A stretch of DNA of 64,000 nt from Novosphingobium sp. ZN18A2 (GTDB lineage Bacteria > Pseudomonadota > Alphaproteobacteria > Sphingomonadales > Sphingomonadaceae). Position 1 is the first letter of the stretch. The number at the start of each line of letters is the position of its first letter. This document shows, in pieces, positions 17,877 through 27,446 of the stretch. Under the pieces are notes generated by a model. That model was not told the DNA's origin and searched no databases. It saw only the letters and a program-made list of their open reading frames with translations. The DNA lies in the NCBI RefSeq assembly GCF_036784765.1, contig NZ_CP136651.1:2914001-2978000 (forward strand), written 5' to 3'. Made by a program: the position numbers and the translations under genes.

Positions 17877-18775
17877 TCGATTTCGCAGGACGCACCGCGT
17901 TCGTCACCGGCGGCGCCAACGGCGTGGGCATCGGCCTTGTGCGCGCCTTGCTGGCGCAGGGCTGCAAGGTGGCAATCGCCGATATTCGCGAGGACCATAT
18001 CGAACGCGCACTGAAGACGCTGGACAACCAGGAAGCGATGGGCGTGAAGGTCAACGTGGCCGACCGCGAGGACATGGCCCGCGCGGCGGACGAAGTGGAA
18101 GCGAAGTTCGGCCCGGTCACGCTGCTGTTCAACAACGCGGGCGTGAACCTGTTCCAGCCGATCGAGGAATCGAGCTGGTCCGACTGGGACTGGCTGATGG
18201 GTGTAAACCTGCACGGCCCGATCAACGGCTGCATGACCTTCGCCCCGCGCATGATCGAACACGGCAAGGGCGGCTATATCGTCAACACCGCGTCGATGGC
18301 GGGCTGGCTGGCAAGCGGTTCGCCCGGCATCTACAACACCACCAAGTTCGCGGTTCGCGGGCTTTCGGAAAGCCTGCGCTATTCGCTGGCGCCCAAGGGC
18401 ATCGGCGTATCGTGCGTCTGTCCGGGGCTGGTGAAGAGCCTGATCTACGCCAGCGACGACATCCGCCCCAAGGAACTGATGGACGGGGCGAAGCCGGTGA
18501 ACACCGAAGGGGTGAAGCAGCTTGCCGGGATGCACGAAGTGGGCATGGAGCCGGACGTGATCGCCGAACGCATCCTGCAGGGCATGCGCGAGAACCAAGC
18601 CTATATCTTCCCGATGCCCGACCACAAGGAAGAACTGGCCGAATACTTCCAGGAAGTGCTGGGCGACTATCGCGACTATCCGCAAGATCCCGGTTACGAC
18701 GAGCGGGTCAAGATCGAATCCTTCCGCCGCGAACGCTACAAGGAAGCGCGCGAGGCGGCCCGCAACGCGATCTGA
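17873..18775 (+). CDS. SDR of the C-alpha dehydrogenase (LigD) type
   Basis: 300 residues, start overlapping the SnoaL stop (ATGA). TGGANGVGIG is the NAD turn, NNAGVN is kept, and IYNTTK gives the active-site Tyr and Lys. The C-terminal YIFPMPDHKEELAEYFQEVLGDY resembles the LigD tail (pattern P-x3-E-x-L-x3-F-x3-I). LigD-family enzymes oxidise one enantiomer of a benzylic alcohol each, so two different SDRs in one operon may serve opposite C-alpha configurations. The operon ends before a hairpin region and an intrinsic terminator at 18910. Confidence 0.82.
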   Translation: MIDFAGRTAFVTGGANGVGIGLVRALLAQGCKVAIADIREDHIERALKTLDNQEAMGVKVNVADREDMARAADEVEAKFGPVTLLFNNAGVNLFQPIEESSWSDWDWLMGVNLHGPINGCMTFAPRMIEHGKGGYIVNTASMAGWLASGSPGIYNTTKFAVRGLSESLRYSLAPKGIGVSCVCPGLVKSLIYASDDIRPKELMDGAKPVNTEGVKQLAGMHEVGMEPDVIAERILQGMRENQAYIFPMPDHKEELAEYFQEVLGDYRDYPQDPGYDERVKIESFRRERYKEAREAARNAI

Positions 18776-18880
18776 TACCACAGCGCGATGAGCTTGACTC
18801 ATCGGGCTTTGGTTAAGCCGGTGTGGCGCTTGAACATTTCCAAGGCGTGATGCGTCAGCATCTTAGCGCCTTGGTATGAC
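18775..18880. repeat. Hairpin-rich element with ATACCA/TGGTAT ends
   Basis: Between the SDR operon and DedA. CGATGAG-CTTGA-CTCATCG at 18786-18804 is a perfect 7-5-7 hairpin. CCAAGGCG at 18840-18847 pairs with CGCCTTGG at 18867-18874, enclosing GATGC-GTCA-GCATC. The block begins with ATACCA at 18776 and ends with TGGTAT at 18872, the same outer hexamers as the 54.7-kb inverted-repeat element, so it may be a related small non-autonomous element. No coding potential seen. Confidence 0.55.
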
Positions 18881-18909
18881 GCGTCGACCGCGTTCAGTCT
18901 GATAAAGGT

Positions 18910-18942
18910 GCCGGCGGTAGGCTTGCCGCCGGCATCTTTTTC
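18910..18942 (+). terminator. Intrinsic terminator downstream of the SDR-NTF2-SDR operon
   Basis: GCCGGCGG at 18910-18917 pairs perfectly with CCGCCGGC at 18926-18933, with an eight-base loop. ATCTTTTTC follows, giving a five-base T-run. Orientation fits the upstream plus-strand operon. Confidence 0.8.
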
Positions 18943-19010
18943 GGGACCGGCCCGGACCAGTTCAGGGCGTGCGCGCCGGAGCCTGTTGTGGCATGTTGGC
19001 GCGGCGACCA

Positions 19011-19592
19011 ATGGCCCTGACCCTTTCCGCCTTCGTCCATCAATTCGGCGCGCTCGGCATTGGGCTGGGTGCGGGGCTGGAAGGCGAAACGGCAGTTGTG
19101 ATTGGCGGGATCGTTGCGCGGCATGGTGCGGTCAGCCCCCTGGCCGCCTTCACCGCCGCCTGGCTCGGCTCGATGATCGCGGATCAGGCATTCTTCCTTC
19201 TCGGCCGCTGGCGGCGCGACGGGGCCTGGGTGCACAAGATCATGGCGCGGCCCGGCTTTCACAGAGCGATCGACTTTGTCGAGCGAAACCCCAAGACGTT
19301 CTGCATCGTCTTTCGTTTTCTTTACGGGCTGCGCACCGTCGGGCCGGTCACCATCGGTCTGTCACGCATTCCGGCTTCGCTGTTTTTCGCGCTGAATGTC
19401 CTTTCAGCGGCGGTCTGGGCCGCGACCTTCACCTTCGTCGGCTATCACTTCGGGCAGGCGTTCGAACTGGCGCTGGGCCGCGCGCTGACGCCGTTGCACG
19501 TCATCGCGCTGGCTGCGGCAGCCATTGCCGTCGCGTTACTGGCGAAGTGGCGGCATCGCCGCCGCGAAGGCGGACAAGCGCCGGAATCCTGA
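19011..19592 (+). CDS. DedA family inner-membrane protein
   Basis: 193 residues from the ATG at 19011; ATG at 18993 would add six residues and cannot be excluded. GLGAGLEGETAVVIGG is the amphipathic re-entrant motif with the conserved Glu pair region (E-G-E) of DedA proteins. FRFLYGLRTVGPVTIGLSRIP is the conserved second motif with essential Arg. Five or so membrane segments. DedA proteins are conserved membrane flippase- or transport-like proteins needed for envelope homeostasis and undecaprenyl-phosphate or phospholipid movement. It converges on the hydrolase gene, with three bases between stops, and appears unrelated to the catabolic genes. Confidence 0.85.
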   Translation: MALTLSAFVHQFGALGIGLGAGLEGETAVVIGGIVARHGAVSPLAAFTAAWLGSMIADQAFFLLGRWRRDGAWVHKIMARPGFHRAIDFVERNPKTFCIVFRFLYGLRTVGPVTIGLSRIPASLFFALNVLSAAVWAATFTFVGYHFGQAFELALGRALTPLHVIALAAAAIAVALLAKWRHRRREGGQAPES

Positions 19593-19595
19593 AAG

Positions 19596-20270
19596 TCAGT
19601 TGCCCATGCAACCGAGCAGGATTTGCAGCACCTGTTCCGGCTGGTCGCCCATCACGTCGTGGCTGGCGTCAGCCTCGTGGTATTCCCACGCCGGGTCGCC
19701 CTTCACCCGGTCGCGAAAGCGGGTGAACGGCGTTGGCTGCCAACCGGCGGCGAAGACATAGATCCGCCGCTTCACCTTGGCCTCTTCACCGGAGAAGCGC
19801 ACCGCCTCGATCAGGGTCAGCAACGGGTGCCGTCCCAGCCGCGGGTTGTCGAGGCCGGGCAGCGGAGCGACAAGGCCCGGCGTGAACTTCTGGCTGTCTA
19901 TATAATGGTTGTGCTCGAATTCGCCGACCGTGTCCCACAGCGACTGGCCGTCTTCGGGCAGGAACGCGTCTAGATAGACCAGCGCATCGATGCGCGCGCC
20001 AAGCTTTCCGGCAACGCCGGTGACGACCATCCCGCCATAGGAATGGCCGACCAGCACGAAGCGGCTGAACCCGGCGTGGGCGATCTGGTGGCAGACATCG
20101 TCGATATGCCTGGTCAGCGTTATCGCGGGATTGAGTTCCGTCGCGTGCGCGCCCAGCCCTGTCAGCTGCGCGACGACAACGCGATGACCGGCGTGGCGCA
20201 GGTCCGCTGCCAGCCGGTCAAACGTCCAGCCCCCGCCCCATGCGCCGTGGACGAGGACGTAATCTGTCAT
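19596..20270 (-). CDS. Alpha/beta hydrolase, methylesterase/hydroxynitrile-lyase-like
   Basis: 224 residues from the ATG at 20270, which overlaps the metF stop (ATGA). HGAWGGGWTFDRLAADL provides the oxyanion hole. GHSYGG holds the nucleophilic Ser, YLDAFLP a probable acid region, and ASHDVMGDQPEQV the catalytic His. The layout matches the plant MES/HNL-like group of hydrolases with a small cap. It is the third gene of the ligM-metF-hydrolase operon. It might hydrolyse an aromatic methyl ester or thioester; no direct clue to the substrate. Confidence 0.82.
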   Translation of the reverse strand: MTDYVLVHGAWGGGWTFDRLAADLRHAGHRVVVAQLTGLGAHATELNPAITLTRHIDDVCHQIAHAGFSRFVLVGHSYGGMVVTGVAGKLGARIDALVYLDAFLPEDGQSLWDTVGEFEHNHYIDSQKFTPGLVAPLPGLDNPRLGRHPLLTLIEAVRFSGEEAKVKRRIYVFAAGWQPTPFTRFRDRVKGDPAWEYHEADASHDVMGDQPEQVLQILLGCMGN

Positions 20271-21145
20271 GCAGCGCCATGCCTCTTTTCGTAGTCGTGA
20301 ATCCACTCAAGCGTCTTGGTCATGCCGCCGAACGGATAGAAGTGCAAGCGCACGCGGCCGTGTTCGGACCCAAGGCCGTTGGCGAAGGCATCGACCAGCT
20401 TGTCCGGCCCCGCGCTGCCCAGCAGATTGGTGACCGAAATGCCGTATTTCTTCAGGACCGACGTCGATGCACCCACGCCGCAACGCGCGGCATAGGCAAG
20501 CAGGCGCTTGATGCCGGCCGGACCGGGCACACCGATGCGCACCGGACAATCGACACCGCGCGCGCGCAGTTCCTTCAGCCATGCCAGGAACGCGTCGGGA
20601 TCGAACCCGAACTGGGTTACGATCAGCGGCGCCATGCCACGGCGTTCGATTTCGGCGACCTTCTTTTCCAGAACGTCCCAGCATTCGTCGACCGTCATGT
20701 TGGGGTGCCCTTCCGGGTGCCCGCCAATGCCGATCGCCTGCACGCCCGCACGTTCGAACGCGCCGGTGGCGATCAGCGCCGAGGTATCCGAATAGGGGCC
20801 TTGCGGTTCCGGCGGGTCGCCCGCGACGATAAAGCAGCGCTTCACCCCCGCCTGCTCCACCACGGCCTTGAGGTAGCCTTCGAAGTCGTCGGTCGAAAGG
20901 ATGCGGCGCGCGGAAAAGTGCGGCATCGGCTCGAAGCCCAGTTCGCGCACCGCAACCGTGGCGGCGACGCGCGCTTCCACGTCCTCGCCGGGCAGGAACG
21001 TGATCGCGATCGGGGTATCGGCGGGAATAAGCGGCGCGGCTTCGCGCAGCTTGGGTTCGTCCTTCGCGGTCATCTCCAGGCTGAAGCCGTCGGTGATGAT
21101 ATCCGGCGTCTTGTCCCAGTTGGGATGGATTTGCGGTGTGGCCAT
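20267..21145 (-). CDS. metF: Methylenetetrahydrofolate reductase family protein
   Basis: 292 residues from the ATG at 21145. FSLEMTAKDEPKLREAAPLIPADTPIAITFLPGED opens a MetF-like TIM barrel (parts: FSLEMTAKDEPKLREA; TPIAITFLPGED). FIVAGDPPEPQGPYSDTSALI and VTQFGFDPDAFLAWL are conserved flavin and substrate segments. It sits 74 bases downstream of ligM, the same ligM-metF pairing known in Sphingobium SYK-6. There MetF oxidises 5-methyl-tetrahydrofolate made by LigM back to 5,10-methylene-tetrahydrofolate. The family is divergent from the housekeeping MetF, and the reaction direction is inferred from context. Confidence 0.88.
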   Translation of the reverse strand: MATPQIHPNWDKTPDIITDGFSLEMTAKDEPKLREAAPLIPADTPIAITFLPGEDVEARVAATVAVRELGFEPMPHFSARRILSTDDFEGYLKAVVEQAGVKRCFIVAGDPPEPQGPYSDTSALIATGAFERAGVQAIGIGGHPEGHPNMTVDECWDVLEKKVAEIERRGMAPLIVTQFGFDPDAFLAWLKELRARGVDCPVRIGVPGPAGIKRLLAYAARCGVGASTSVLKKYGISVTNLLGSAGPDKLVDAFANGLGSEHGRVRLHFYPFGGMTKTLEWIHDYEKRHGAA

Positions 21146-21219
21146 GGCCCTCCCCCTCAAGAATAGCGTCGCCGCCCGGCCGCGCTTGGCGCGGTCCGGG
21201 CGGCAAGCGATTGCGTGGC

Positions 21220-22722
<1,503 letters not shown>

Positions 22723-22744
22723 TCACGAACGGGAGAGGAAAAAG

Positions 22745-23599
22745 ATGTCTGCACCGCTTATCCTGACCATTTCCTGCGCCGATACGCCGGGCATTGTCGC
22801 CCGCGTTTCGGGGTTCCTGGCCGATGCCGGCACCAACGTTCTGGAAGCGCAGCAATTCGATGACCTCGAATCGGGCCGCTTCTTCATGCGCGTCGTTTTC
22901 GATCCCGATAGCCACAGCGTTGATTCGCTGAAGAAGGGATTCGCCGATGTTGCGCAGCAATTCGCGATGGAATGGCACCTTCGCGACACCTCGCAGAAGC
23001 GCAAGGTCATCCTCATGGTGTCGAAGTTCGATCACTGCCTGGGCGACCTTCTCTATCGCATGAAGATCGGCGAACTGCCGATGGAGGTGGTCGGCGTGAT
23101 CTGCAACCACCCGCGCGAAGTGCTGACCACGTCGCTGATCGGCGACATCCCCTTCCACCACCTGCCGATCACCAAGGACACCAAGCCGCAGCAGGAAGCG
23201 CAGGTAAAGAAAATCGTCGAGGAAACCGGCGCCGAGCTGGTCGTGCTGGCGCGCTATATGCAGATTCTGTCGGACGACATGGCCAAGTTCCTGTCGGGCC
23301 GCTGCATCAACATCCACCACTCGTTCCTGCCCAGCTTCAAGGGCGCGAAGCCCTATCACCAGGCGCATGCGCGCGGCGTGAAGATGATCGGCGCGACCGG
23401 CCACTATGTGACCGCGGACCTTGATGAAGGGCCGATCATCCACCAGGACGTGGAATCGATCACCCACGCGGATACGCCCGAAGACCTTGTCCGCAAGGGC
23501 CGCGACATCGAACGCCGCGTGCTGGCCGAAGCGGTGCGCCTGCACTTGCAGGATCGCGCGCTGCTCAACGGCGGGAAGACCGTGGTATTCAAGAGCTGA
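22745..23599 (+). CDS. purU: Formyltetrahydrofolate deformylase
   Basis: 284 residues from the ATG at 22745 with GGGAGAGG upstream. An N-terminal ACT domain ([23 protein letters not shown]) is followed by a formyltransferase-fold domain. [30 protein letters not shown] (as parts [11 protein letters not shown] and GAKPYHQA) and [13 protein letters not shown] contain the Asn, His and Asp catalytic set. PurU hydrolyses 10-formyl-tetrahydrofolate to formate and free tetrahydrofolate. Here it would regenerate tetrahydrofolate for LigM after MetF and FolD. It is transcribed divergently from ligM off a shared class 1 site, which supports a catabolic rather than purine-related role. Confidence 0.93.
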   Translation: MSAPLILTISCADTPGIVARVSGFLADAGTNVLEAQQFDDLESGRFFMRVVFDPDSHSVDSLKKGFADVAQQFAMEWHLRDTSQKRKVILMVSKFDHCLGDLLYRMKIGELPMEVVGVICNHPREVLTTSLIGDIPFHHLPITKDTKPQQEAQVKKIVEETGAELVVLARYMQILSDDMAKFLSGRCINIHHSFLPSFKGAKPYHQAHARGVKMIGATGHYVTADLDEGPIIHQDVESITHADTPEDLVRKGRDIERRVLAEAVRLHLQDRALLNGGKTVVFKS

Positions 23600-23622
23600 C
23601 GATCAACCGATTCGGTTTGTCC

Positions 23623-23669
23623 CGGACCCGTCGAAAGGCGCAGCCCAGCCGCAGCTTTCGACGGGTCCG
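23623..23669. repeat. Hairpin downstream of purU
   Basis: CGGACCCGTCGAAAG at 23623-23637 pairs perfectly with 23655-23669 across a 17-base loop. There is no T-run. The GTCGAAAG core resembles dispersed 'cttcgac' palindromes in sphingomonad intergenic DNA. Confidence 0.6.
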
Positions 23670-23701
23670 CGATGAATGCGGGGATTGCAAGGAGAGGGAA
23701 C

Positions 23702-24103
23702 ATGCAGGTCAACGCGCTCGATCACGTCAACATCATCACGGACAACCTCAACGGCACGGCGGAATTCTACAAGGAATTCCTCGGGCTTGAGCGGCGTGAC
23801 GCCCCTGCCCCGCTGACCCCGCAGAATGCACAGTGGATGTTCGACAAGGGCGGCAAGGCCATCCTGCACATCAACTCCGTCGATTGCCCGCGCGCCTTCG
23901 ACCGGGACGTTCATCCGGGCGACCTGACCGGGGCGGTGCACCACGTTGCGCTGAACTGCACCGGATACGACGAGATGATACGGCGGATCGAGGATCGCGA
24001 TCTCGACTATCAGGTGAACCACATCGCTGCGGTCGGCCTTCGCCAGATCTTCGTCGCCGATCCCAACAACGTGCTGCTTGAGCTCAATTTCTTCGGCGAT
24101 TGA
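23702..24103 (+). CDS. VOC family protein
   Basis: 133 residues from the ATG at 23702, preceded by AAGGAGAGGG. LDHVNIITDNLNGTAEFYKEFLGLE carries the first metal His of the VOC fold, HHVALNCTGYDEM the second module His, and IFVADPNNVLLELNFFG the C-terminal Glu. This is the complete two-module set of glyoxalase-like lyases and extradiol-type enzymes. It follows purU on the same strand after a 102-base gap with a hairpin. The reaction is unknown; a lyase or isomerase step on an aromatic fragment is possible. Confidence 0.78.
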   Translation: MQVNALDHVNIITDNLNGTAEFYKEFLGLERRDAPAPLTPQNAQWMFDKGGKAILHINSVDCPRAFDRDVHPGDLTGAVHHVALNCTGYDEMIRRIEDRDLDYQVNHIAAVGLRQIFVADPNNVLLELNFFGD

Positions 24104-24112
24104 ACGCGGCGG

Positions 24113-25012
24113 TCAAACCGGCCGCGCGCCCGCCATCGTGGTGCGATACATCTCGCGCCGGAACCCGTCGTAATCGTTCGCGGCAAGATGCAGCGCGGCG
24201 CGGTTGTCCCACATCGCGATCATGCCGGGCCGCCAGCGCAAACGGCATGTGAAGGCGTGCTGGGTGATATGGCGAGTCAGGAAATCAAGCAGCGGGCGGC
24301 TCTCTTCCCAGGTCATCCCTTCAATCCCGACCGCGTAAACCTCGTCCACGTAAAGCGCCAGTTCGCCTGTAACGGGATGCGTGCGCACCAGCGGATGGAA
24401 GTTGCCCTGGAACGCGGCATTGCGGCGTTCGTCGGTGGCGAAGGCCATGGGCTTTCCGCTCACCTTTTCCTGCGTCGCGGCGTTGGCGGCTGCCGACATG
24501 TGCACTTTCAGCGGGCGCAGCATGTCCTGCATCGCGGGGCTTAGCATGCGATAGGCAAGCGCGCTGTTGGCCCACACCGTGTCCCCGCCATAGGGCGGCA
24601 CCTCGACCGAGCGCAGGATGGTGACAGAGGGCGGCTCGTCCAGGAACGGGCTGTCCGTATGCCAACCGCTTCCGAACAGCGCCTTGCTGGAATGATCGGC
24701 TTCCTTGATCAGCGGATGGACATTGCGGTGCCCTTCCACGCCCTGCGTATAGGCATCCACCGCGAAGTCCCCGAAACGCGCGCTGAACGCCTCGTGGTCG
24801 GCATGGGTGATGGTCTGGTCGGCAAAAACGATCATCTTGTGCCGCCACAGGGCGTCCTGCACTTCGGCGAAGGCGGCATCGGTAAGGTCGGCGATCTGCG
24901 ATCCGACCACTTGCGCCCCCATCGCCGCCGCAATCGGTTCGACGCGGATGTGCCGGTATGCGCGCGCCGAATTGTCGAACCTGCCGTGCGGGCTCAGCCT
25001 TACCTCGAACAT
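24113..25012 (-). CDS. TauD/TfdA-type Fe(II)/2-oxoglutarate dioxygenase
   Basis: 299 residues from the ATG at 25012, which has GGGAGAAAG upstream; a TTG at 25039 and ATG at 25027 are less well placed. HTD in SGWHTDSPFLDEPP is the iron His-x-Asp, ALHLAANDYDG gives the distal His, and FRREMYRTT supplies the 2-oxoglutarate-binding Arg. TfdA-like enzymes hydroxylate the carbon next to an ether or sulfonate, which for aryloxyalkanoates splits the ether. It is last in the minus operon beginning at 30703. A role in cleaving an aryl ether or demethylation is plausible but unproven. Confidence 0.85.
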   Translation of the reverse strand: MFEVRLSPHGRFDNSARAYRHIRVEPIAAAMGAQVVGSQIADLTDAAFAEVQDALWRHKMIVFADQTITHADHEAFSARFGDFAVDAYTQGVEGHRNVHPLIKEADHSSKALFGSGWHTDSPFLDEPPSVTILRSVEVPPYGGDTVWANSALAYRMLSPAMQDMLRPLKVHMSAAANAATQEKVSGKPMAFATDERRNAAFQGNFHPLVRTHPVTGELALYVDEVYAVGIEGMTWEESRPLLDFLTRHITQHAFTCRLRWRPGMIAMWDNRAALHLAANDYDGFRREMYRTTMAGARPV

Positions 25013-25041
25013 CGCGCTTTCTCCCATGCCGTGCGGCAAAC

Positions 25042-25782
25042 TTATGCCTTTGGAACCGCCCCTTCCAGCGCATTCGCCAGTTCGACCGGCTTCGAAAGAT
25101 AGGGGCTGTGATCCGCCTCCAGCGTGACGACGTTCGCACCCGGCGACATGGCCTGCATCTTGCGCTGGCTATCGATAGGGATCGTGCGGTCCAGCGTGCA
25201 TTCCACATATGTGCGCGCGAGCGAGCCCCAGCGTTCGGGCGTAAGGTGCAGCTTCTGCGAGCGCGGGCCGTGCGGTTCCGCCACAAGGCGCGGCAGCGCG
25301 GCGGCGACCAGTTCGGGCGGAGAGACTTGCGCGAAGACCGGCGCGGCGCGCGCGGGATCGACCACCGTGCCCGCCCCGCCGGCAACTTTCGAGATGATGG
25401 CGTCGAAATCGGGGTTCGGGCCTTCAAGTTGCTTGAACTCCGCCCGGCTCATCCCGTCGGGCAGCATCATCGCGCAGACATAGACCAGCGCATCCATCGC
25501 ATCCGGCGCCATTTCCGCCGCCGTGCTGACCACCAGCCCGCCGCGGCTGTGCCCGGCCAGAACCACAGGGCCGACATTCGCCGCGCGCATCTCGCGGCAT
25601 TGCTGCGCAGCAAATTCACCCCAGGAATCAAGCGTGACCGCGGCGAGTTCTTCCGCCGAACCGCCCATGCCGGGGAGGTCCGGCGCAACAACGGTGTGAC
25701 CGCGCGCGCGCAGGATTTCGGCGACGGGATCGAAACACCAGCCGCCGTGCCACGACCCGTGGATCAGGACAAAACCGGCCAT
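25042..25782 (-). CDS. Alpha/beta hydrolase, MES/HNL-like
   Basis: 246 residues, starting inside the end of folD (19-base overlap). HGSWHGGWCFDPVAEIL forms the oxyanion region, AGHSRGG holds the Ser nucleophile, and EADHSPYLSKPVELA carries the catalytic His. Related in layout to the hydrolase at 19596-20270 (HGAWGGGWTF, GHSYGG, SHDVMGDQPEQV), so the island contains two members of one family. Likely an esterase acting on a small aromatic ester or a C-C bond product; substrate not evident. Confidence 0.82.
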   Translation of the reverse strand: MAGFVLIHGSWHGGWCFDPVAEILRARGHTVVAPDLPGMGGSAEELAAVTLDSWGEFAAQQCREMRAANVGPVVLAGHSRGGLVVSTAAEMAPDAMDALVYVCAMMLPDGMSRAEFKQLEGPNPDFDAIISKVAGGAGTVVDPARAAPVFAQVSPPELVAAALPRLVAEPHGPRSQKLHLTPERWGSLARTYVECTLDRTIPIDSQRKMQAMSPGANVVTLEADHSPYLSKPVELANALEGAVPKA

Positions 25783-26651
25783 TCGTTTTCCTTCGCTTCC
25801 TTGCGCATCTTCGCCGCGGTGAGCGTGTTTTCCATCAGGCAGGCGATGGTCATGGGTCCAACCCCGCCCGGAACCGGCGTGATCGCACCGGCGACCTTCA
25901 CGGCCTCGTCGAAATCGACATCGCCCTTCAGCGTGTAACCGCTGCCGTCTGCCTTGGGCACGCGCGTGGTGCCGACGTCTATCACCACCGCGCGCGGCTT
26001 GATCCAGTCCGCATTCACCAGCCCCGGCTTGCCCACCGCCGAAACGATGATGTCCGCACCGCGGCAAACGAACTTCGTATCGCGCGTGTGGATATGGCAC
26101 TGGGTGACGGTGGCATGCTCTTCCAGCAGCAGCGCCGCCATCGGCTTGCCAACGATGTTGGAACTGCCGATCACCACCGCGTGGCTTCCGGTAAGGTCGG
26201 GAATGACCGACTTGATGATCTTCATGCAGCCCAGCGGCGTGCACGGGATCAGCCCGCCCGATCCTTGCGTCAGCCGCCCGGCGTTGAGCGCATGCAGCCC
26301 GTCGACGTCCTTCGCGGGATCGACCGCCGCCATCACGCGCAAAGTGTTGATATCGGCGGGAAGCGGAAGCTGGACAAGGATGCCGTCGATCTCGTCGCGC
26401 GCGTTCAGCTTCGCCACTTCTTCCAGCACGCGCGCTTCGCCGCAGTCGGCGGGAAGCTGGATCTTTTCAGTCAGGAATCCCAGTTCCTCCGCGCGCTTCA
26501 CCTTGGTGCGCACATAGACGTGGCTCGCCGGATCGTCGCCCGCGATGATCACGGCAAGGCCCGGCGGCCGGTCCAGCATTTTCGCGCCTTCGGCCACTTC
26601 GGCCAGAACCTGCCGCGCCAGCGCGCGCCCGTCGATAATGTCGGCCTGCAT
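25764..26651 (-). CDS. folD: Methylenetetrahydrofolate dehydrogenase/cyclohydrolase
   Basis: 295 residues, full length. YVRTKVKRAEELGF holds the catalytic Lys region, DGILVQLPLP and DVDGLHALNAGRL are the conserved FolD motifs, and VIGSSNIVGKPMA is the NADP-binding turn. PVPGGVGPMTIACLMENT closes the active site. It converts 5,10-methylene- to 10-formyl-tetrahydrofolate, linking MetF to PurU. Location inside a catabolic operon between a GST and a hydrolase, under a class 1 site at 30754, indicates a copy dedicated to disposing of LigM-derived C1 units. Its stop overlaps the next start and its own start abuts the GST stop. Confidence 0.95.
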   Translation of the reverse strand: MQADIIDGRALARQVLAEVAEGAKMLDRPPGLAVIIAGDDPASHVYVRTKVKRAEELGFLTEKIQLPADCGEARVLEEVAKLNARDEIDGILVQLPLPADINTLRVMAAVDPAKDVDGLHALNAGRLTQGSGGLIPCTPLGCMKIIKSVIPDLTGSHAVVIGSSNIVGKPMAALLLEEHATVTQCHIHTRDTKFVCRGADIIVSAVGKPGLVNADWIKPRAVVIDVGTTRVPKADGSGYTLKGDVDFDEAVKVAGAITPVPGGVGPMTIACLMENTLTAAKMRKEAKENEWPVLS

Positions 26652-27424
26652 CAGCGATCTCCCGACCAGGTGCGCAGGCCCGGCGCGGTGCGATCCTCGC
26701 TTTTCAGGGCTTCGGCCACGGCGGGCCGCGCCGTCACCCGCTCACGCCAGTCGACGAGGCGCGGGAAGCGATTTGCCACGTCCATTTCAGGGAACATGCG
26801 TTCCACCATCATGCCGCAGTGCGCATAGAAGTTGATGTCCGCCAGCGTATAGGCATCGCCCGCCAGCCACGCGGTTTCGCCAAGCTGCTTTTCGACCTTG
26901 GCCAGCGCGTATTCGATCTTTTCCTTCGCGTTCGCCAGATCGGCTTCGGAAAAGCCCGAACGCGCGGTCATCCACTTCTTGCGCTGGTCGGGCAGCGGAA
27001 CGTGGCTCATCAGTTCCTCGAAATCGCCGCTGTCGATGTTGCGCGCGATCACGCCGACCAGCCGGTGCCAGCCGTGCATCGAGACGTGGTTCATCACATG
27101 CTCGTCCACGAACTTGTTCCAGTACCGCATCCGCGCCGCGCCCACCGGGTCTTTCGGGCGAAGCGGGCCGCTTTCGGGCTGCCGGTCGGGGAAAACGTCT
27201 TCCAGGTATTCATTGATTACCGTGGTGTGCGTGATGATCGTGCCGTCATGGTCGAGCACCGGCACCTGCCCTTCGGGGTTGATCGCCACGAACCAGTCCG
27301 AATGCTGTTCGAACTTGTGCAGGTCGACATAGACGCTTTCGTAGGCAAGACCCTTTTCCTTCAGCGGCACCATCGACTTGAGCGAGTTCGCCAGCGGTTC
27401 GGCGTGATAGTATTTAAGCGCCAT
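26651..27424 (-). CDS. Glutathione S-transferase of LigF (beta-etherase) type
   Basis: 257 residues from the ATG at 27424. The N-terminal thioredoxin-fold part PLANSLKSMVPLKEKGLAYE, then KFEQHSDWFVAINPEGQVPVL and INEYLEDVFP, follows LigF almost position by position (LigF has GANSLKPLLALYEKGLEFE and KFEQHSDWFKKINPRGQVPAL). LigF-class enzymes cleave the beta-aryl ether of alpha-ketones made by LigD-type SDRs, forming a glutathione thioether. C-terminal all-helical domain is complete (TLADINFYAHCGMMVE). Whether it acts on beta-O-4 ketones or on another activated ether is not decided. One base overlaps the folD start, so the two are coupled. Confidence 0.85.
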   Translation of the reverse strand: MALKYYHAEPLANSLKSMVPLKEKGLAYESVYVDLHKFEQHSDWFVAINPEGQVPVLDHDGTIITHTTVINEYLEDVFPDRQPESGPLRPKDPVGAARMRYWNKFVDEHVMNHVSMHGWHRLVGVIARNIDSGDFEELMSHVPLPDQRKKWMTARSGFSEADLANAKEKIEYALAKVEKQLGETAWLAGDAYTLADINFYAHCGMMVERMFPEMDVANRFPRLVDWRERVTARPAVAEALKSEDRTAPGLRTWSGDR

Positions 27425-27446
27425 CGCGCCTGTCCCTCCTGTTCGT

